NCBI GenBank assembly: GCA_910589385.1
Contig: CAJUTU010000024.1
Span: 1-59,067, forward strand
Reading direction: 5' to 3'
Length of the DNA: 59,067 nt
From: an uncultured Lachnospiraceae bacterium
Lineage (GTDB): Bacteria; Bacillota; Clostridia; Lachnospirales; Lachnospiraceae
The notes under the pieces are model-generated. The model did no database searches. It saw only the letters and a list, made by a program, of their open reading frames with translations, and was not told the origin of the DNA. Below are positions 43,949 through 53,571 of this stretch, in pieces. Both the position numbers and the translations under genes were made by a program. The number at the start of each line of letters is the position of its first letter. Positions within the stretch are counted from its first letter, which is position 1.

Positions 43949-43985
43949 GGCCCCCTGGCAGGCAGACTGTCAGGAGGCCTCTTTT
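43949..43985 (+). terminator. Hairpin between uxaC and the flagellin promoter
   Basis: GGCCCCCTGGCAG / CTGTCAGGAGGCC stem with TCTTTTT on the plus side. It is placed directly after the uxaC stop, so it may end the uxaC transcript from the other strand despite the weak T tract there. Confidence 0.5.
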
Positions 43986-43997
43986 TATGAATCTCAC

Positions 43998-45404
43998 TTA
44001 TACTTCAAACCCAAAATATCTCACTGCATTCCTATAAGAAATATCCTCCGCCATATTCCCAAGAACTTCCATATCCGCCGGATATTCCCCGTTCTCAACC
44101 CATCCGCCGATCAGTTCGCAGAGGATACGCCGGAAATATTCATGCCTGGTATAGGACAGGAAACTTCTGGAATCTGTCAGCATCCCGATAAAGTTCCCTA
44201 AAAGTCCCAGATTTGCCAGGGAAGTCATCTGCTCCATCATGCCGCTCTTATGGTCATTGAACCACCATGCGGAGCCCTGCTGAATTTTTCCAATTGTCCC
44301 AGCATCCTGAAAACATCCCAGGATGGTTCCTATTGCCGCATTGTCGTTGGGATTTAGGCTGTAGATAATGGTCTTCGGCAGTTCGTCCGCAGCACTCAGC
44401 GCATTCAGGAAATCCGCCATCTGCGCAGACGGAGCATAATTGTCAATACAGTCATACCCTGTATCCGGTCCAAGCTGGCCATAACGGAACACATTGTTAT
44501 CCCGCTTGCAGCCATAGTGAAGCTGCATTGCCCATCCCAGCCGGTGATACTCTCTGCCTGCAAAAATCATATACGCGGTCTTGAACTGCAGCACCTCTTC
44601 CTTTGTCAGTTCCGTACCCTGCATACGTTTTGCAAACAATTCCTCCACCCCGGCCTCTGATACGGGTGCATACATCACATATTCCAGAGCATGATCCGAT
44701 ACCTTACAGCCCATGCCGTCAAAAAATCCCATCCTCTTTTTCAGCGCTGCTTTCAAATCCGCAAAACTCTTGATCTCCATTCCTGCTGCTGCCCCTAATT
44801 TAGCAAGATATTCCGCATAATCCGGCTTTTCAATATTCATCGCCTTGTCCGGCCTCCATGCCGGAAGTACCTGCACGTCAAAGGTCTCATCCTCCGCTAT
44901 CATTTTATGCCATTCCAGCGAATCAGCCGGGTCATCTGTAGTGCAGAGCAGTGTTACATTGGACTGCCGGATGAGATTGCGTACACTCATGCCGTCCTCC
45001 TGAAGTTTTGCATTGCACAGATTCCATACTTCCTCCGCGGTTTTTCCATTAAGGTGCCCATGATATCCAAAATATCTCTGCAGCTCCAGATGGCTCCAGT
45101 GGTACAACGGATTTCCAATAGCCTTTTCCAGCGTTTCCGCCCATTTCTGGAACTTCTCCCTATCAGAAGCATCTCCGGTAATATACCTTTCATCTACACC
45201 ATTAGAGCGCATCTGACGCCATTTATAATGGTCGCCTCCAAGCCATACCTGGGTGATATTGTCAAACTTCCTGTCCTTTGCGATTTCCTCCGGGTTAATA
45301 TGGCAGTGATAATCTATAATCGGCATTTTCCCGGCATGTTCATGAAATAATGTTTTTGCTGTTTCCGTACTCAATAAAAAATCCTGATCCATAAATTGTT
45401 TCAT
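43998..45404 (-). CDS. uxaC: Glucuronate/galacturonate isomerase
   Basis: 468 aa, amidohydrolase-like fold. IIDYHCHINPEEIAKDRKFD near the N-terminus, WSHLELQRYFGYHGHLNGKT, LLCTTDDPADSLEWH and RFMP-like distal motifs are typical. It interconverts glucuronate/fructuronate and galacturonate/tagaturonate. It is the last gene after dctP-dctQ-dctM on the same strand, 51 bp from dctM. Confidence 0.95.
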   Translation of the reverse strand: MKQFMDQDFLLSTETAKTLFHEHAGKMPIIDYHCHINPEEIAKDRKFDNITQVWLGGDHYKWRQMRSNGVDERYITGDASDREKFQKWAETLEKAIGNPLYHWSHLELQRYFGYHGHLNGKTAEEVWNLCNAKLQEDGMSVRNLIRQSNVTLLCTTDDPADSLEWHKMIAEDETFDVQVLPAWRPDKAMNIEKPDYAEYLAKLGAAAGMEIKSFADLKAALKKRMGFFDGMGCKVSDHALEYVMYAPVSEAGVEELFAKRMQGTELTKEEVLQFKTAYMIFAGREYHRLGWAMQLHYGCKRDNNVFRYGQLGPDTGYDCIDNYAPSAQMADFLNALSAADELPKTIIYSLNPNDNAAIGTILGCFQDAGTIGKIQQGSAWWFNDHKSGMMEQMTSLANLGLLGNFIGMLTDSRSFLSYTRHEYFRRILCELIGGWVENGEYPADMEVLGNMAEDISYRNAVRYFGFEV

Positions 45405-45455
45405 CCTGTTCCTCTCCTTTTCTCATTTTATATTCCTGCCGCAAGCTCCATCCTT

Positions 45456-46763
45456 TTACACATACCCCATCAGGCTTGGCAGCCACAGCGAGATCTGTGG
45501 GACATATGTCACCAGCAGCAGCACAATAAATATCGCCGCAAAATAAATCAAAAGCTGCTTAAACACCGTTTCAATCTTTACATTTCCCACGCGCACACCT
45601 ACAAACAACGTGGTTCCAACCGGAGGTGTGATCGTCCCGATACAGAGATTGAAAATCATCATAATTCCGAAGTGGATGGTATTCATCCCCAATGCCGTAC
45701 ACACTGGCAGGAAGATAGGTGTAAATATCAGGCATGCCGGCGTCATATCCATGAACGTCCCTACTACCAGCAGCAAAACATTGATGATCAGCAGAATGAT
45801 AAACTTATTATTTGTCAGCCCTAAGAGCCCATTGGAAATGGCCGTAGGAATCCCGGTAAATGCCATCACCCATGACATGATGCTGGACACACCGATCAGG
45901 AAAATGATGATTCCCGTCATCTCCGCGCTGTCCTTAAATAACTGAGGAAGTTCCTTCAGCTTAATTGATTTATAAAAGAACAAGGACAGTATCAGGCTGT
46001 ATACCACCGCTACGACAGAACCTTCCGTTGCCGTAAAGATACCAAAGATAATTCCGCCGATTACAATTACGATCAGCAGCAGGCAGGGAATTGCCTGGAG
46101 CAGCACCTGAAGCGCCTCTTTTCCCGTAAATCTGTTGGTACTTTGATATCCATTTTTCTTTGCCAACACGTAGATCACAAGCATACATGCAAGCCCCCAT
46201 AAAAATCCTGGTACATACCCTGCCATAAACAGCGCGGCCACAGAAGTCCCCCCACTGACCAGGGAAAATGTGATCATAACGTTGCTGGGCGGAATCAAAA
46301 GACCTGTCGGCGCTGTCGCAATATTTGCAGCAGCAGAGAAGTTTGGGTCATACCCCTCTTCCTTCTCGATCGGGCCTATAATAGAACCCATAGCGGAAGC
46401 CGCCGCTGTACCAGAACCTGAAATAGAGCCAAACAGCATATTTGCCACTACATTTGTCTGGGCAAGGGCACCCGGCGCACGTCCGGTCACCAGCTTTGCC
46501 AGATTGATCAGCCTTACGGCAATACCGCCTTTATTCATTATATTTCCGGCAAGGATAAAGAAGGGGATCGCCAGAAGGGAAAATACCGAGATTCCCGAAA
46601 AGATCCTCTGGGCTCCGGTTACAACAGTTGCTTCAAAATTCAGTATCGGCAGGATCGCACAGATCGAAGATACCCCAAGGGCAACTGCAATCGGCATACC
46701 GGCAACAAGCATGATGACCAGCATCACTAAAATAATCATTCCAGATAGAATTGCAATATCCAT
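45456..46763 (-). CDS. dctM: TRAP transporter large permease DctM
   Basis: 435 aa with about 12 membrane segments. GSISGSGTAAASAMGSIIGP and GLLIPPSNVMITFSLVSGG are DctM landmarks. It imports an organic acid with sodium or proton coupling together with DctQ and DctP. Given uxaC, uxaA and uxaB nearby, the substrate is probably a hexuronate. Confidence 0.94.
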   Translation of the reverse strand: MDIAILSGMIILVMLVIMLVAGMPIAVALGVSSICAILPILNFEATVVTGAQRIFSGISVFSLLAIPFFILAGNIMNKGGIAVRLINLAKLVTGRAPGALAQTNVVANMLFGSISGSGTAAASAMGSIIGPIEKEEGYDPNFSAAANIATAPTGLLIPPSNVMITFSLVSGGTSVAALFMAGYVPGFLWGLACMLVIYVLAKKNGYQSTNRFTGKEALQVLLQAIPCLLLIVIVIGGIIFGIFTATEGSVVAVVYSLILSLFFYKSIKLKELPQLFKDSAEMTGIIIFLIGVSSIMSWVMAFTGIPTAISNGLLGLTNNKFIILLIINVLLLVVGTFMDMTPACLIFTPIFLPVCTALGMNTIHFGIMMIFNLCIGTITPPVGTTLFVGVRVGNVKIETVFKQLLIYFAAIFIVLLLVTYVPQISLWLPSLMGYV

Positions 46764-46821
46764 AAAAATTTCCTCCTACTAATTTGTAACCAATTTGCAC
46801 AGCAAATGGACCGCCTGACTG

Positions 46822-47346
46822 CTACTTCGCTGCACCTTCGTCCTGAGTCTCTTCTGATTCACTAAGCCTGATATTTCCCGTGCACAGATCAATGATATTG
46901 AGCACTGTATAGACCACGATCAAAACGCCGCTTAAGGGCACGACCGTATACACGGTTCCCATCGGGATCCCCAGAGATGCAGTCACCTGCGTCATAGTCA
47001 GGTTCATGATCCGGATTCCGCCAAAGATGAGCACGATCACAGCAAATGCCAGCACCAGAGCCTCGATCACCACTTCCAGGATCAGCCTTTTTTTTCCATT
47101 CAGCTTATCTGCTACAAATCCCATCCGCATATGGTCTTTCTTTCCAAATACATAGGCAGAGGATAAAAGCGCCATCCAGGTAAAGCTATAGGTCAGCAAT
47201 TCTTCGGAAACCGTACTTGGACTATTAAAAAAATAACGTACCACGATCTGATATGTACCAATACATACCATAAAAGCAAATATAACAAAGCATGCCGAGC
47301 TTAAGACCTTGTCCATTCCTTTTCGAAGTGTTTTCAATGTTTTCAT
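46822..47346 (-). CDS. dctQ: TRAP transporter small permease DctQ
   Basis: 174 aa with four membrane segments (VVRYFFNSPSTVSEELLTYS between the first two is typical). It bridges the binding protein and DctM. Its ATG overlaps the dctP stop by 4 nt. Confidence 0.93.
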   Translation of the reverse strand: MKTLKTLRKGMDKVLSSACFVIFAFMVCIGTYQIVVRYFFNSPSTVSEELLTYSFTWMALLSSAYVFGKKDHMRMGFVADKLNGKKRLILEVVIEALVLAFAVIVLIFGGIRIMNLTMTQVTASLGIPMGTVYTVVPLSGVLIVVYTVLNIIDLCTGNIRLSESEETQDEGAAK

Positions 47347-48392
47347 GACTCATCCGCCTCCTTTTCCTGTCCCGCTTCCTTGTTGACCTTCTGGATATGC
47401 TCATAAAAATCCCTGATCTTCGGATTCTCTTCCAGCATCTGCTCATGAAGAGGCAGGACCTTTTCCTTAAAAGCCTCAACATCTACTTCCGTAAACTGCA
47501 CTCCCATATCCTCCTCGGCAATCCTCTTTGCCTCGGCTATCTGCTCATCCCAATTCTCCATCTCTACTTCTGTGGAAATCCGTGCCGCCTCTGTAAATAC
47601 TTCCCGCTCTTCCTCTGACAGCCCGTTTAAAAATTTCAAGTTCGCGATCAGCATATCCGGCACCATCTGATGGTTGTTGTATGCATAGTACTTGGCAACT
47701 TCTCCATGCTTGTTGTTGGTCAGGGCAAGCTCGTTATTTTCCGCCCCGTCGATCACGCCCTGCTGGATCGCCGTATAAACTTCTCCAAAACTCATAGGGG
47801 ATGCCGCTGCTCCAAATGCCTGCGTCATCGCCACGCTGGCAGGAGACTGCTGCACACGGATCTTCTTTCCCTTCAAGTCATCCGGTGTCTCAATCGGAGT
47901 CTTGGCATAAAAGCTTCTTGTGCCTGCATTGTACCAGGTCATCACACGGAAACCTGCTTCATCTGTAGACTCATAAATCTGCTCCATATAGTCTATGTCC
48001 ATCATGGTTTCATGATAAGCTTCCACAGAGTCAAATAGATACGGCATACTAAAAATCTCGTAAACACTGGCAAAAGTCTCCAGATTGGCTGTACCCGCCA
48101 CGACAAAATCAATCGCGCCCGTCTGTGTCAGTTCGATCGCCCTCTGGGCAGCTCCCAAAATTTCATTTGGGAAAATCTGTACCTCATACTTGTCTCCCAG
48201 ATTTTCCTCTACATATTCCTTAAATGCCAAAAGCCCCAGATGCTCCGGGTGGGTCTCTGACTGGGCGTGGGAAATCCGTACGATCCTCTTCCGTCCTGAT
48301 GTACCGCCTGTCGCGGATGAAGCACATCCCGCCAGCCCCAGCACCATGCACGCGCACAAGGCTATTGACAACCATCTTTTCATACGTTTCAT
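47343..48392 (-). CDS. dctP: TRAP transporter substrate-binding lipoprotein DctP
   Basis: 349 aa. The lipoprotein signal ends VLGLAGC. The conserved DctP body includes VRISHAQSETHPEHLGLLAF, GAIDFVVAGTANLETF, the substrate-carboxylate Arg region WYNAGTRSFYAKTPI and FGEVYTAIQQGVIDGAENNE. ATG 48392 has AAAGGAAAG upstream. A longer frame to 48470 would bury the signal peptide. First gene of dctPQM-uxaC. Confidence 0.93.
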   Translation of the reverse strand: MKRMKRWLSIALCACMVLGLAGCASSATGGTSGRKRIVRISHAQSETHPEHLGLLAFKEYVEENLGDKYEVQIFPNEILGAAQRAIELTQTGAIDFVVAGTANLETFASVYEIFSMPYLFDSVEAYHETMMDIDYMEQIYESTDEAGFRVMTWYNAGTRSFYAKTPIETPDDLKGKKIRVQQSPASVAMTQAFGAAASPMSFGEVYTAIQQGVIDGAENNELALTNNKHGEVAKYYAYNNHQMVPDMLIANLKFLNGLSEEEREVFTEAARISTEVEMENWDEQIAEAKRIAEEDMGVQFTEVDVEAFKEKVLPLHEQMLEENPKIRDFYEHIQKVNKEAGQEKEADES

Positions 48393-48557
48393 GTTTCTCT
48401 TTCCTTTCTGCTTTTTCCTTGCGATACATTCCTGCTGTAAAGCCACATACAGCAGGAGGTATGCATACAACCGCTTCCGTCAAGTACTCTAAAGATCCAT
48501 TATAAATAGTTCTTTAAAGCACCCTCTCCACATCATCAGGGGAACCAGTCCTAATGA

Positions 48558-48605
48558 TGTAAGCACTTACATTTTTATTGTAAATAATGATTGTTAAAAA
48601 GTCAA
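48558..48605 (-). promoter_or_regulatory. dctP promoter with LacI operator
   Basis: TTGACT (48605-48600), 17 bp, TACAAT (48582-48577), then the palindrome TGTAAGCACTTACA (48571-48558) over the start point. It has the same arrangement as the uxaA promoter, with only the centre base different. Confidence 0.78.
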
Positions 48606-48744
48606 CAACCAAATTTATTTTCGCTGATATGCACATTTTTTTCATTAAAACTCGCAATTTAAGTTTGTTTTTTTGTGCATTTATTCCTATTTTAAAATAT
48701 AGAGTTCTATTAAGAAACCGCTTACATATCTGTTATAAGCAACC

Positions 48745-48770
48745 GCCCCGGAGAGCACTCCGGGGCGGGT
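48745..48770 (-). terminator. Terminator hairpin after the xdh operon
   Basis: Perfect 11-bp CCGCCCCGGAG/CTCCGGGGCGG stem with a 4-nt loop, 24 nt past the xdhC stop. The T run is weak on both sides. Confidence 0.65.
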
Positions 48771-48793
48771 TCATTTTGTCTACGCTGTTTCTC

Positions 48794-49300
48794 TTAAACC
48801 TCTTCTGCCTCTTTTTCTTTTCCCAATCTGCGGAGCATGGTCTTCTTTACCGCACGGAAGATATTTTCATATCCCGTGCATCTACAGAGATGGCCGGACA
48901 TCAGCTTACGGATTTCATCGTCTGTAAATTCTCTCTTTGCCTCCAGGATCTCTACCGCACTCATAATAAATCCAGGACTGCAGAATCCGCACTGTACTGC
49001 CGCTTCATCGATAAATGCCTGCTGGATGTCCGAAATCTCCCCATTTGGGCCGGCAAGACCCTCCAACGTCAATATTTCCTTTCCTTCCGCCCACACTGCA
49101 AGATAAATGCACGAGTTAAAACACTCACCGTCTATGATCACATTGCAGGCTCCGCACTCTCCTACTTCACAGCCTTTTTTTACACTCGTAAGCCGGTAAT
49201 CATCCCGGAGCATATCTGTCAGGGATGCACGGACATCTACCATTTTTTCTACTTTCTTTCCATTGATGGTACAGGAAACCAATTTGTACTGCTTACTCAT
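48794..49300 (-). CDS. xdhC: Molybdenum hydroxylase iron-sulfur subunit (xanthine dehydrogenase type)
   Basis: 168 aa. The N-terminal ferredoxin-like 2Fe-2S domain has GCEVGECGACNV...C. The C-terminal helical 2Fe-2S domain has CGFCSPGFIMSA and CRCTGY. It passes electrons from the molybdenum to the FAD subunit. Its start overlaps the end of the FAD subunit gene by 8 nt. Confidence 0.94.
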   Translation of the reverse strand: MSKQYKLVSCTINGKKVEKMVDVRASLTDMLRDDYRLTSVKKGCEVGECGACNVIIDGECFNSCIYLAVWAEGKEILTLEGLAGPNGEISDIQQAFIDEAAVQCGFCSPGFIMSAVEILEAKREFTDDEIRKLMSGHLCRCTGYENIFRAVKKTMLRRLGKEKEAEEV

Positions 49301-50180
49301 TTACCTCACCTCCTGCAAGACGGATGGACTCTTTCAATGCACGTTCTGCCAGTACGACTGCAATATGCTGGCGGAATGCTTTGGAAGCCCTCCAGCTGTC
49401 ACGGGGATTGATATCCTCCAGTACAGCCTGTGCAAATGCTTTGATATGTTCTTCTGCCGTCGGCTTTCCCTTTGCCCTGATTTCCGCAGAAGGCGCCCGC
49501 ATTGGCACCGGGCCAGCCACGCCGTATGCGATCCGGACATCCTCCATGATTGTTTTATCTGCAGATAATCTCACATTTACAGAACATCCTGTAGTCGCAA
49601 TATCCATAGCATTTCTCATGGCATATTTAATATAATGCCCCTTGTATCCTTCATAAGCGTTTTTCGGGATAATGATGGCCGTCTGCAGTTCCCCGGGACG
49701 CAAATCCACGATTCCTGCTTTTATATAAAAATCATGGATCGGAAGCCTGCGCACCCCGCCGGGCCCGGTAAGCTCTACAATGGCATCCCATGCATGGAGG
49801 GTGGACGCTGAATCCGCAGAAGTCACGCCATTGCAGGTATTCCCCCCGATAGTCCCAATGTTACGGATCTGCGGGCCTCCGACCATATCCACCGCTTCTC
49901 CCAGCACATTGATGTGCTTCTGGATGATCGGGTCTTTCGTAATATGCGAAAAACTGGTGAGGGAGCCAATACGGATTGCCCCGTCCTCTTCATAGCTGAC
50001 GCCGCGCATTGCATCAATCCCATAGATGCTGACCAGTTCTTTTCCTGCGCGTTTTCCTTCACGCATCTGTACCAGTACATCGCTTCCGCCCGCAATGATC
50101 TGTGCCTCCGGATGTTCGGTGAGAAGACGGATTGCATGCTCCACACTTTCCGCCTCATAAAGCGCTTTTATATCATACAT
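49293..50180 (-). CDS. xdhB: Molybdenum hydroxylase FAD-binding subunit
   Basis: 295 aa. AQIIAGGSDVLVQMREGKRA and IRNIGTIGGNTCNGVTSADS are the FAD-binding signatures. The CO dehydrogenase flavoprotein C-terminal domain follows (residues about 180-285). Middle subunit of a three-gene enzyme. A good AAAGGAGG precedes the ATG. Confidence 0.94.
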   Translation of the reverse strand: MYDIKALYEAESVEHAIRLLTEHPEAQIIAGGSDVLVQMREGKRAGKELVSIYGIDAMRGVSYEEDGAIRIGSLTSFSHITKDPIIQKHINVLGEAVDMVGGPQIRNIGTIGGNTCNGVTSADSASTLHAWDAIVELTGPGGVRRLPIHDFYIKAGIVDLRPGELQTAIIIPKNAYEGYKGHYIKYAMRNAMDIATTGCSVNVRLSADKTIMEDVRIAYGVAGPVPMRAPSAEIRAKGKPTAEEHIKAFAQAVLEDINPRDSWRASKAFRQHIAVVLAERALKESIRLAGGEVNE

Positions 50181-50237
50181 AATGGTAACCTCCTTTCTAA
50201 ATTCCCATGTCTTTCTTCATACAACATTTTATATACT

Positions 50238-52523
50238 TCAAATGATATGTTCTTCTTTAAACCTTCTAAACAGGTTATGTGGATTTACCGGCGCATCATT
50301 GACTCCCACTCCGGTCGCCTGAAAAACTGCGTTTCGGATTGCAGGAGCCACGGAACATGCAGGCGGCTCGCCCAATGCTTTTGTTCCAAATGCACTGGTT
50401 GGCTCTGGATTTTCTATAAACAATGCTTTCAGCCGCGGATGATCCATAAACGTGGACAACTTATAATCCAAAAGGTTATTATTTAACGCGCGCCCTGTCC
50501 TTTCGTCGAACAACAGCCTCTCCGACAGGCCGAAACCGATTCCCATGCTCATGCCGCCATGCACCTGGGCTTCTGCCAGAGCCGGGTTGATCAATTTTCC
50601 GGCATCATGCACGTTGACGATGTCCAGCAGCTTCACCTTGCACATCGGAATATCTACCTCTACTTCCGCGATCGAGCATCCAAAGGAATACGCGTTTGAT
50701 TTTATCTGGGCGGTGCTTTCTGCTGAAAGGTGCTGGCTGTTTGTCAGGCTGTATAAAGCCTCTGTGGACAATTCCCCCAGTGTCATCAATTCCCTTCCGT
50801 CCGTGGTACGCACGATCTTACCGTCCACGATATCCAGATTATAAGGCGGCATACGGGTCAGCTCATGAGCATATTTCAAGATCCGTTCCCGAAGGAGCAG
50901 TGCAGTCTGGCGGATGGCAAAACCGGCCGTATAGGTCTGCCTGGATGCATAAGCGCCTGTTCCAAACGGCGTCACATCTGTATCCTGGCAGGAAATGACA
51001 TGTACATCCTCCAAAGGAACCCCCAGCACATCCGCTGTCATCTGTGTGTATGCGGTATCCGCCCCCTGGCCGATTTCTGTCTCCCCAAGCTGGACCTGCA
51101 GGGAACCATCCTGGTTCAGCACCATACGGCAGGATGCGGTTTCCAGAGAAATGGGCCACACTGCGGTATTGTACCAGAATACAGATACGCCGACTCCCCG
51201 GCGGATCTCTCCGGCCTGGTTCTGATATTCTTTGAATTTCCGCTTATAATCTATCGCTTCCATTGCCTTATCCAGACACTGATTAAAGGTGTCATCATAC
51301 AGTTCATTTTTCGAGAACGGATCTGTAAATCCCACCGGCATCAGGTTCTTACGCCGGAATTCTATTGGATCCATCCCCATTTTTGCCGCCACATCTTCTG
51401 TGTGGCATTCCACTGCCCACATAGCCTGTGGAATCCCGTAACCACGCATCGCACCGGCTACGGATTTATTGGTGAACACCGTATATGCGTCCGCCTCCAC
51501 ATTTTCACAAGGGTAAAGCTGAGGAAACGCGCCTGTTCCTTTTGCCACAATGCTGTGTCCGTGGGAAGCATATGCTCCCTGGTCGGAAAATGCTTCCAGC
51601 TTCCGCGCCGCGTATGTACCGTCTGGCCGCACCCAGGAAATAATATGGCTGCGGATCGAATGCCGCACACGGTTAGACACAAACGTATCCTCCCTTGGGA
51701 TATCCAGTTTCACCAGATGCCCTCCCAGCTGCATACACAGCCATGCGCACAGCGGTTCATACAATACATCTTGTTTATTGCCGAACCCGCCTCCGATATA
51801 AGGTTTGATGATCCGGATCTTCCCCCAGTTTACACCCAGCGCCTGGCCCACCACCCGCCGTACAATATGCGGTATCTGGGTAGATGCGACTACCGTAATG
51901 CGGTCACCCTCCATCTCTGCGTAACAGATAAAATTCTCGATATGGCAGTGCTGGACCGTAGGGGTCTCATACCACCCCTCTACCTTTGTCAATCCTGGTT
52001 CTTTGATGGCTTCTTCGTAATTCCCCTTTCGGATGGCCGTATGCTTCAAAATGTTGTTCGGATAATTCTCATGGATCTGAGGCGCTCCTTCCTTCATGGC
52101 CTCCTGCACATCCAGTACAAACGGATACTCCTCATATTCTACCTTGATCGCACGGAGAGCCTGTGCTGCCGACACCTCGTCCTCCGCCACTACCGCTGCG
52201 ATATCATCTCCATAAAAACGCACATCTGCTGTAAGGATCAGACGGTCCGCCACATCCTGATGGCCCGGGTCTGTGGACCATGGATGGCCCGCAGTTGGAA
52301 AATAGCGCTTTTCCTTAACATCAAAGCAGGTAAAGACCTTTATCACCCCCGGAATCTTTTCCGCTTCGCTGGTATCAATGGCCACCACCTTTCCGTGGGC
52401 GATGGTTGAATGCAATACCTGTGCGATATATGCGCTTTTGTCGCACAGGTCGTCCGTATATCTGGTCCGCCCGATCACTTTGTCATAGGCGTCCACACGG
52501 GTTACTTTTTTTCCTACATACAT
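50238..52523 (-). CDS. xdhA: Molybdenum hydroxylase large (molybdopterin) subunit
   Basis: 761 aa. It has GGGFGNKQDVLYEPLCAWL, AMRGYGIPQAMWAVE, GQGADTAYTQM and the active-site region AFGTKALGEPPACSVAPAIR with the catalytic Glu in GEPP. ATG 52523 follows AAGGAGGGAG. The enzyme probably oxidises a purine or another N-heterocycle. Some relatives act on nicotinate or other rings, so xanthine is not certain. First gene of xdhABC. Confidence 0.92.
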   Translation of the reverse strand: MYVGKKVTRVDAYDKVIGRTRYTDDLCDKSAYIAQVLHSTIAHGKVVAIDTSEAEKIPGVIKVFTCFDVKEKRYFPTAGHPWSTDPGHQDVADRLILTADVRFYGDDIAAVVAEDEVSAAQALRAIKVEYEEYPFVLDVQEAMKEGAPQIHENYPNNILKHTAIRKGNYEEAIKEPGLTKVEGWYETPTVQHCHIENFICYAEMEGDRITVVASTQIPHIVRRVVGQALGVNWGKIRIIKPYIGGGFGNKQDVLYEPLCAWLCMQLGGHLVKLDIPREDTFVSNRVRHSIRSHIISWVRPDGTYAARKLEAFSDQGAYASHGHSIVAKGTGAFPQLYPCENVEADAYTVFTNKSVAGAMRGYGIPQAMWAVECHTEDVAAKMGMDPIEFRRKNLMPVGFTDPFSKNELYDDTFNQCLDKAMEAIDYKRKFKEYQNQAGEIRRGVGVSVFWYNTAVWPISLETASCRMVLNQDGSLQVQLGETEIGQGADTAYTQMTADVLGVPLEDVHVISCQDTDVTPFGTGAYASRQTYTAGFAIRQTALLLRERILKYAHELTRMPPYNLDIVDGKIVRTTDGRELMTLGELSTEALYSLTNSQHLSAESTAQIKSNAYSFGCSIAEVEVDIPMCKVKLLDIVNVHDAGKLINPALAEAQVHGGMSMGIGFGLSERLLFDERTGRALNNNLLDYKLSTFMDHPRLKALFIENPEPTSAFGTKALGEPPACSVAPAIRNAVFQATGVGVNDAPVNPHNLFRRFKEEHII

Positions 52524-52608
52524 CGTTTCTCCCTCCTTATATTCAAGTTTCAAATGCAGGGCAGTTTGACTGCCTGGCTGCATTGTCCTTTAGGAACTTC
52601 ATAATGAA

Positions 52609-53316
52609 TCATATCTCGCCATAGATATCATTTCCTATATGCTCCTTCATCCGCAGATATCCTTCTTCCGTGACCACGATCTTTCCTCTCTGGATGTCGA
52701 TCAGTCCAATCTCCCTTAGTTTCTTTATATTGCGGTTCAGCGTTTTAACGGAAAAACCAATTTCCTCGGAAAGCTGGTCTCTGCTCTGCTTCAATTCCAG
52801 TACTTTTTTCACTGGCTGCTTCTGTTCATACTTCCGTATCAAATGCATCATCAGGCGTTCCCTGCCATCAATAAAAAGAGATTTCCTGGCATCAGCCGTC
52901 TGCGAGATCAGTCTGCGCATATTCTCCTTGGTCCTCATGTACAAGGCCTCCACATCATTCCTCAGCCATTCCATATAGTATACGGTGGGGACAACAAGCA
53001 CACTGCATTTCGTGGCTGTCACAACACTAATCCGGTAGTTCAAAAGGCCGGCAAAATATTCAATCTCCCCAAAGAAGTCTCCCGGTCCATAGTCCTTAAA
53101 ATAATAGGGCTTTCCGTGCATCGGCCATTCAATCCCTGTTACTTTTCCTGATAGGATGATATAGATATTGCTGCACTTTTCTCCCGCTTCAATTAATGTT
53201 TTATCCTCTCCCACCTCCATCACTCTCATGTAATACTTTACTTCCTCCGTACAATTTTGAAATAACATTTCCATGTACGTCTGTTTTTTTAACGGCAGTT
53301 CTTTAAATACATCCAT
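52609..53316 (-). CDS. Crp/Fnr-family transcriptional regulator
   Basis: 235 aa. A cyclic-nucleotide-binding-type beta-barrel (residues about 20-125, GDFFGEIEYFAG) and a winged helix (about 160-225, SRDQLSEEIGFSVKTLNRNI). No Fnr-type N-terminal cysteine cluster. ATG 53316 has AGAGGTG 6 nt upstream; GTG 53325 overlaps that site. It lies 85 bp before xdhA on the same strand and probably regulates it. Confidence 0.88.
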   Translation of the reverse strand: MDVFKELPLKKQTYMEMLFQNCTEEVKYYMRVMEVGEDKTLIEAGEKCSNIYIILSGKVTGIEWPMHGKPYYFKDYGPGDFFGEIEYFAGLLNYRISVVTATKCSVLVVPTVYYMEWLRNDVEALYMRTKENMRRLISQTADARKSLFIDGRERLMMHLIRKYEQKQPVKKVLELKQSRDQLSEEIGFSVKTLNRNIKKLREIGLIDIQRGKIVVTEEGYLRMKEHIGNDIYGEI

Positions 53317-53508
53317 AGGCCTCACCTCTTCTTAAGATACATTATATCGGATGAACAGGTTAAATAAAAAGGACGAATGACCTGTTTTCTTAATATTATC
53401 AAAATATAGCACTTTTGACAAATATGCACTTATTTTTTTGTAAAAAGAAAGCACTTATTTATGCAGATTCACAATGCATAAACAAAAATGATTCTGGATA
53501 TGACAGCA

Positions 53509-53545
53509 AAAGAAAAGCTGTGAAAAGATAAAAATCCCTCACAGC
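53509..53545 (-). terminator. Terminator of the pantothenate/CoA operon
   Basis: On the minus strand GCTGTGA/TCACAGC stem followed by TTTTCTTTT, 27 nt after the coaBC stop. Confidence 0.75.
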
Positions 53546-53571
53546 CTTGTATATATATTCATGTATGCTTT

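Noticed and set aside
50865..52409. 514-codon open frame on the plus strand
   Set aside because: It is antisense to the molybdenum-subunit gene xdhA, has no ribosome site and an implausible protein composition (many H, C, R); a shadow frame.
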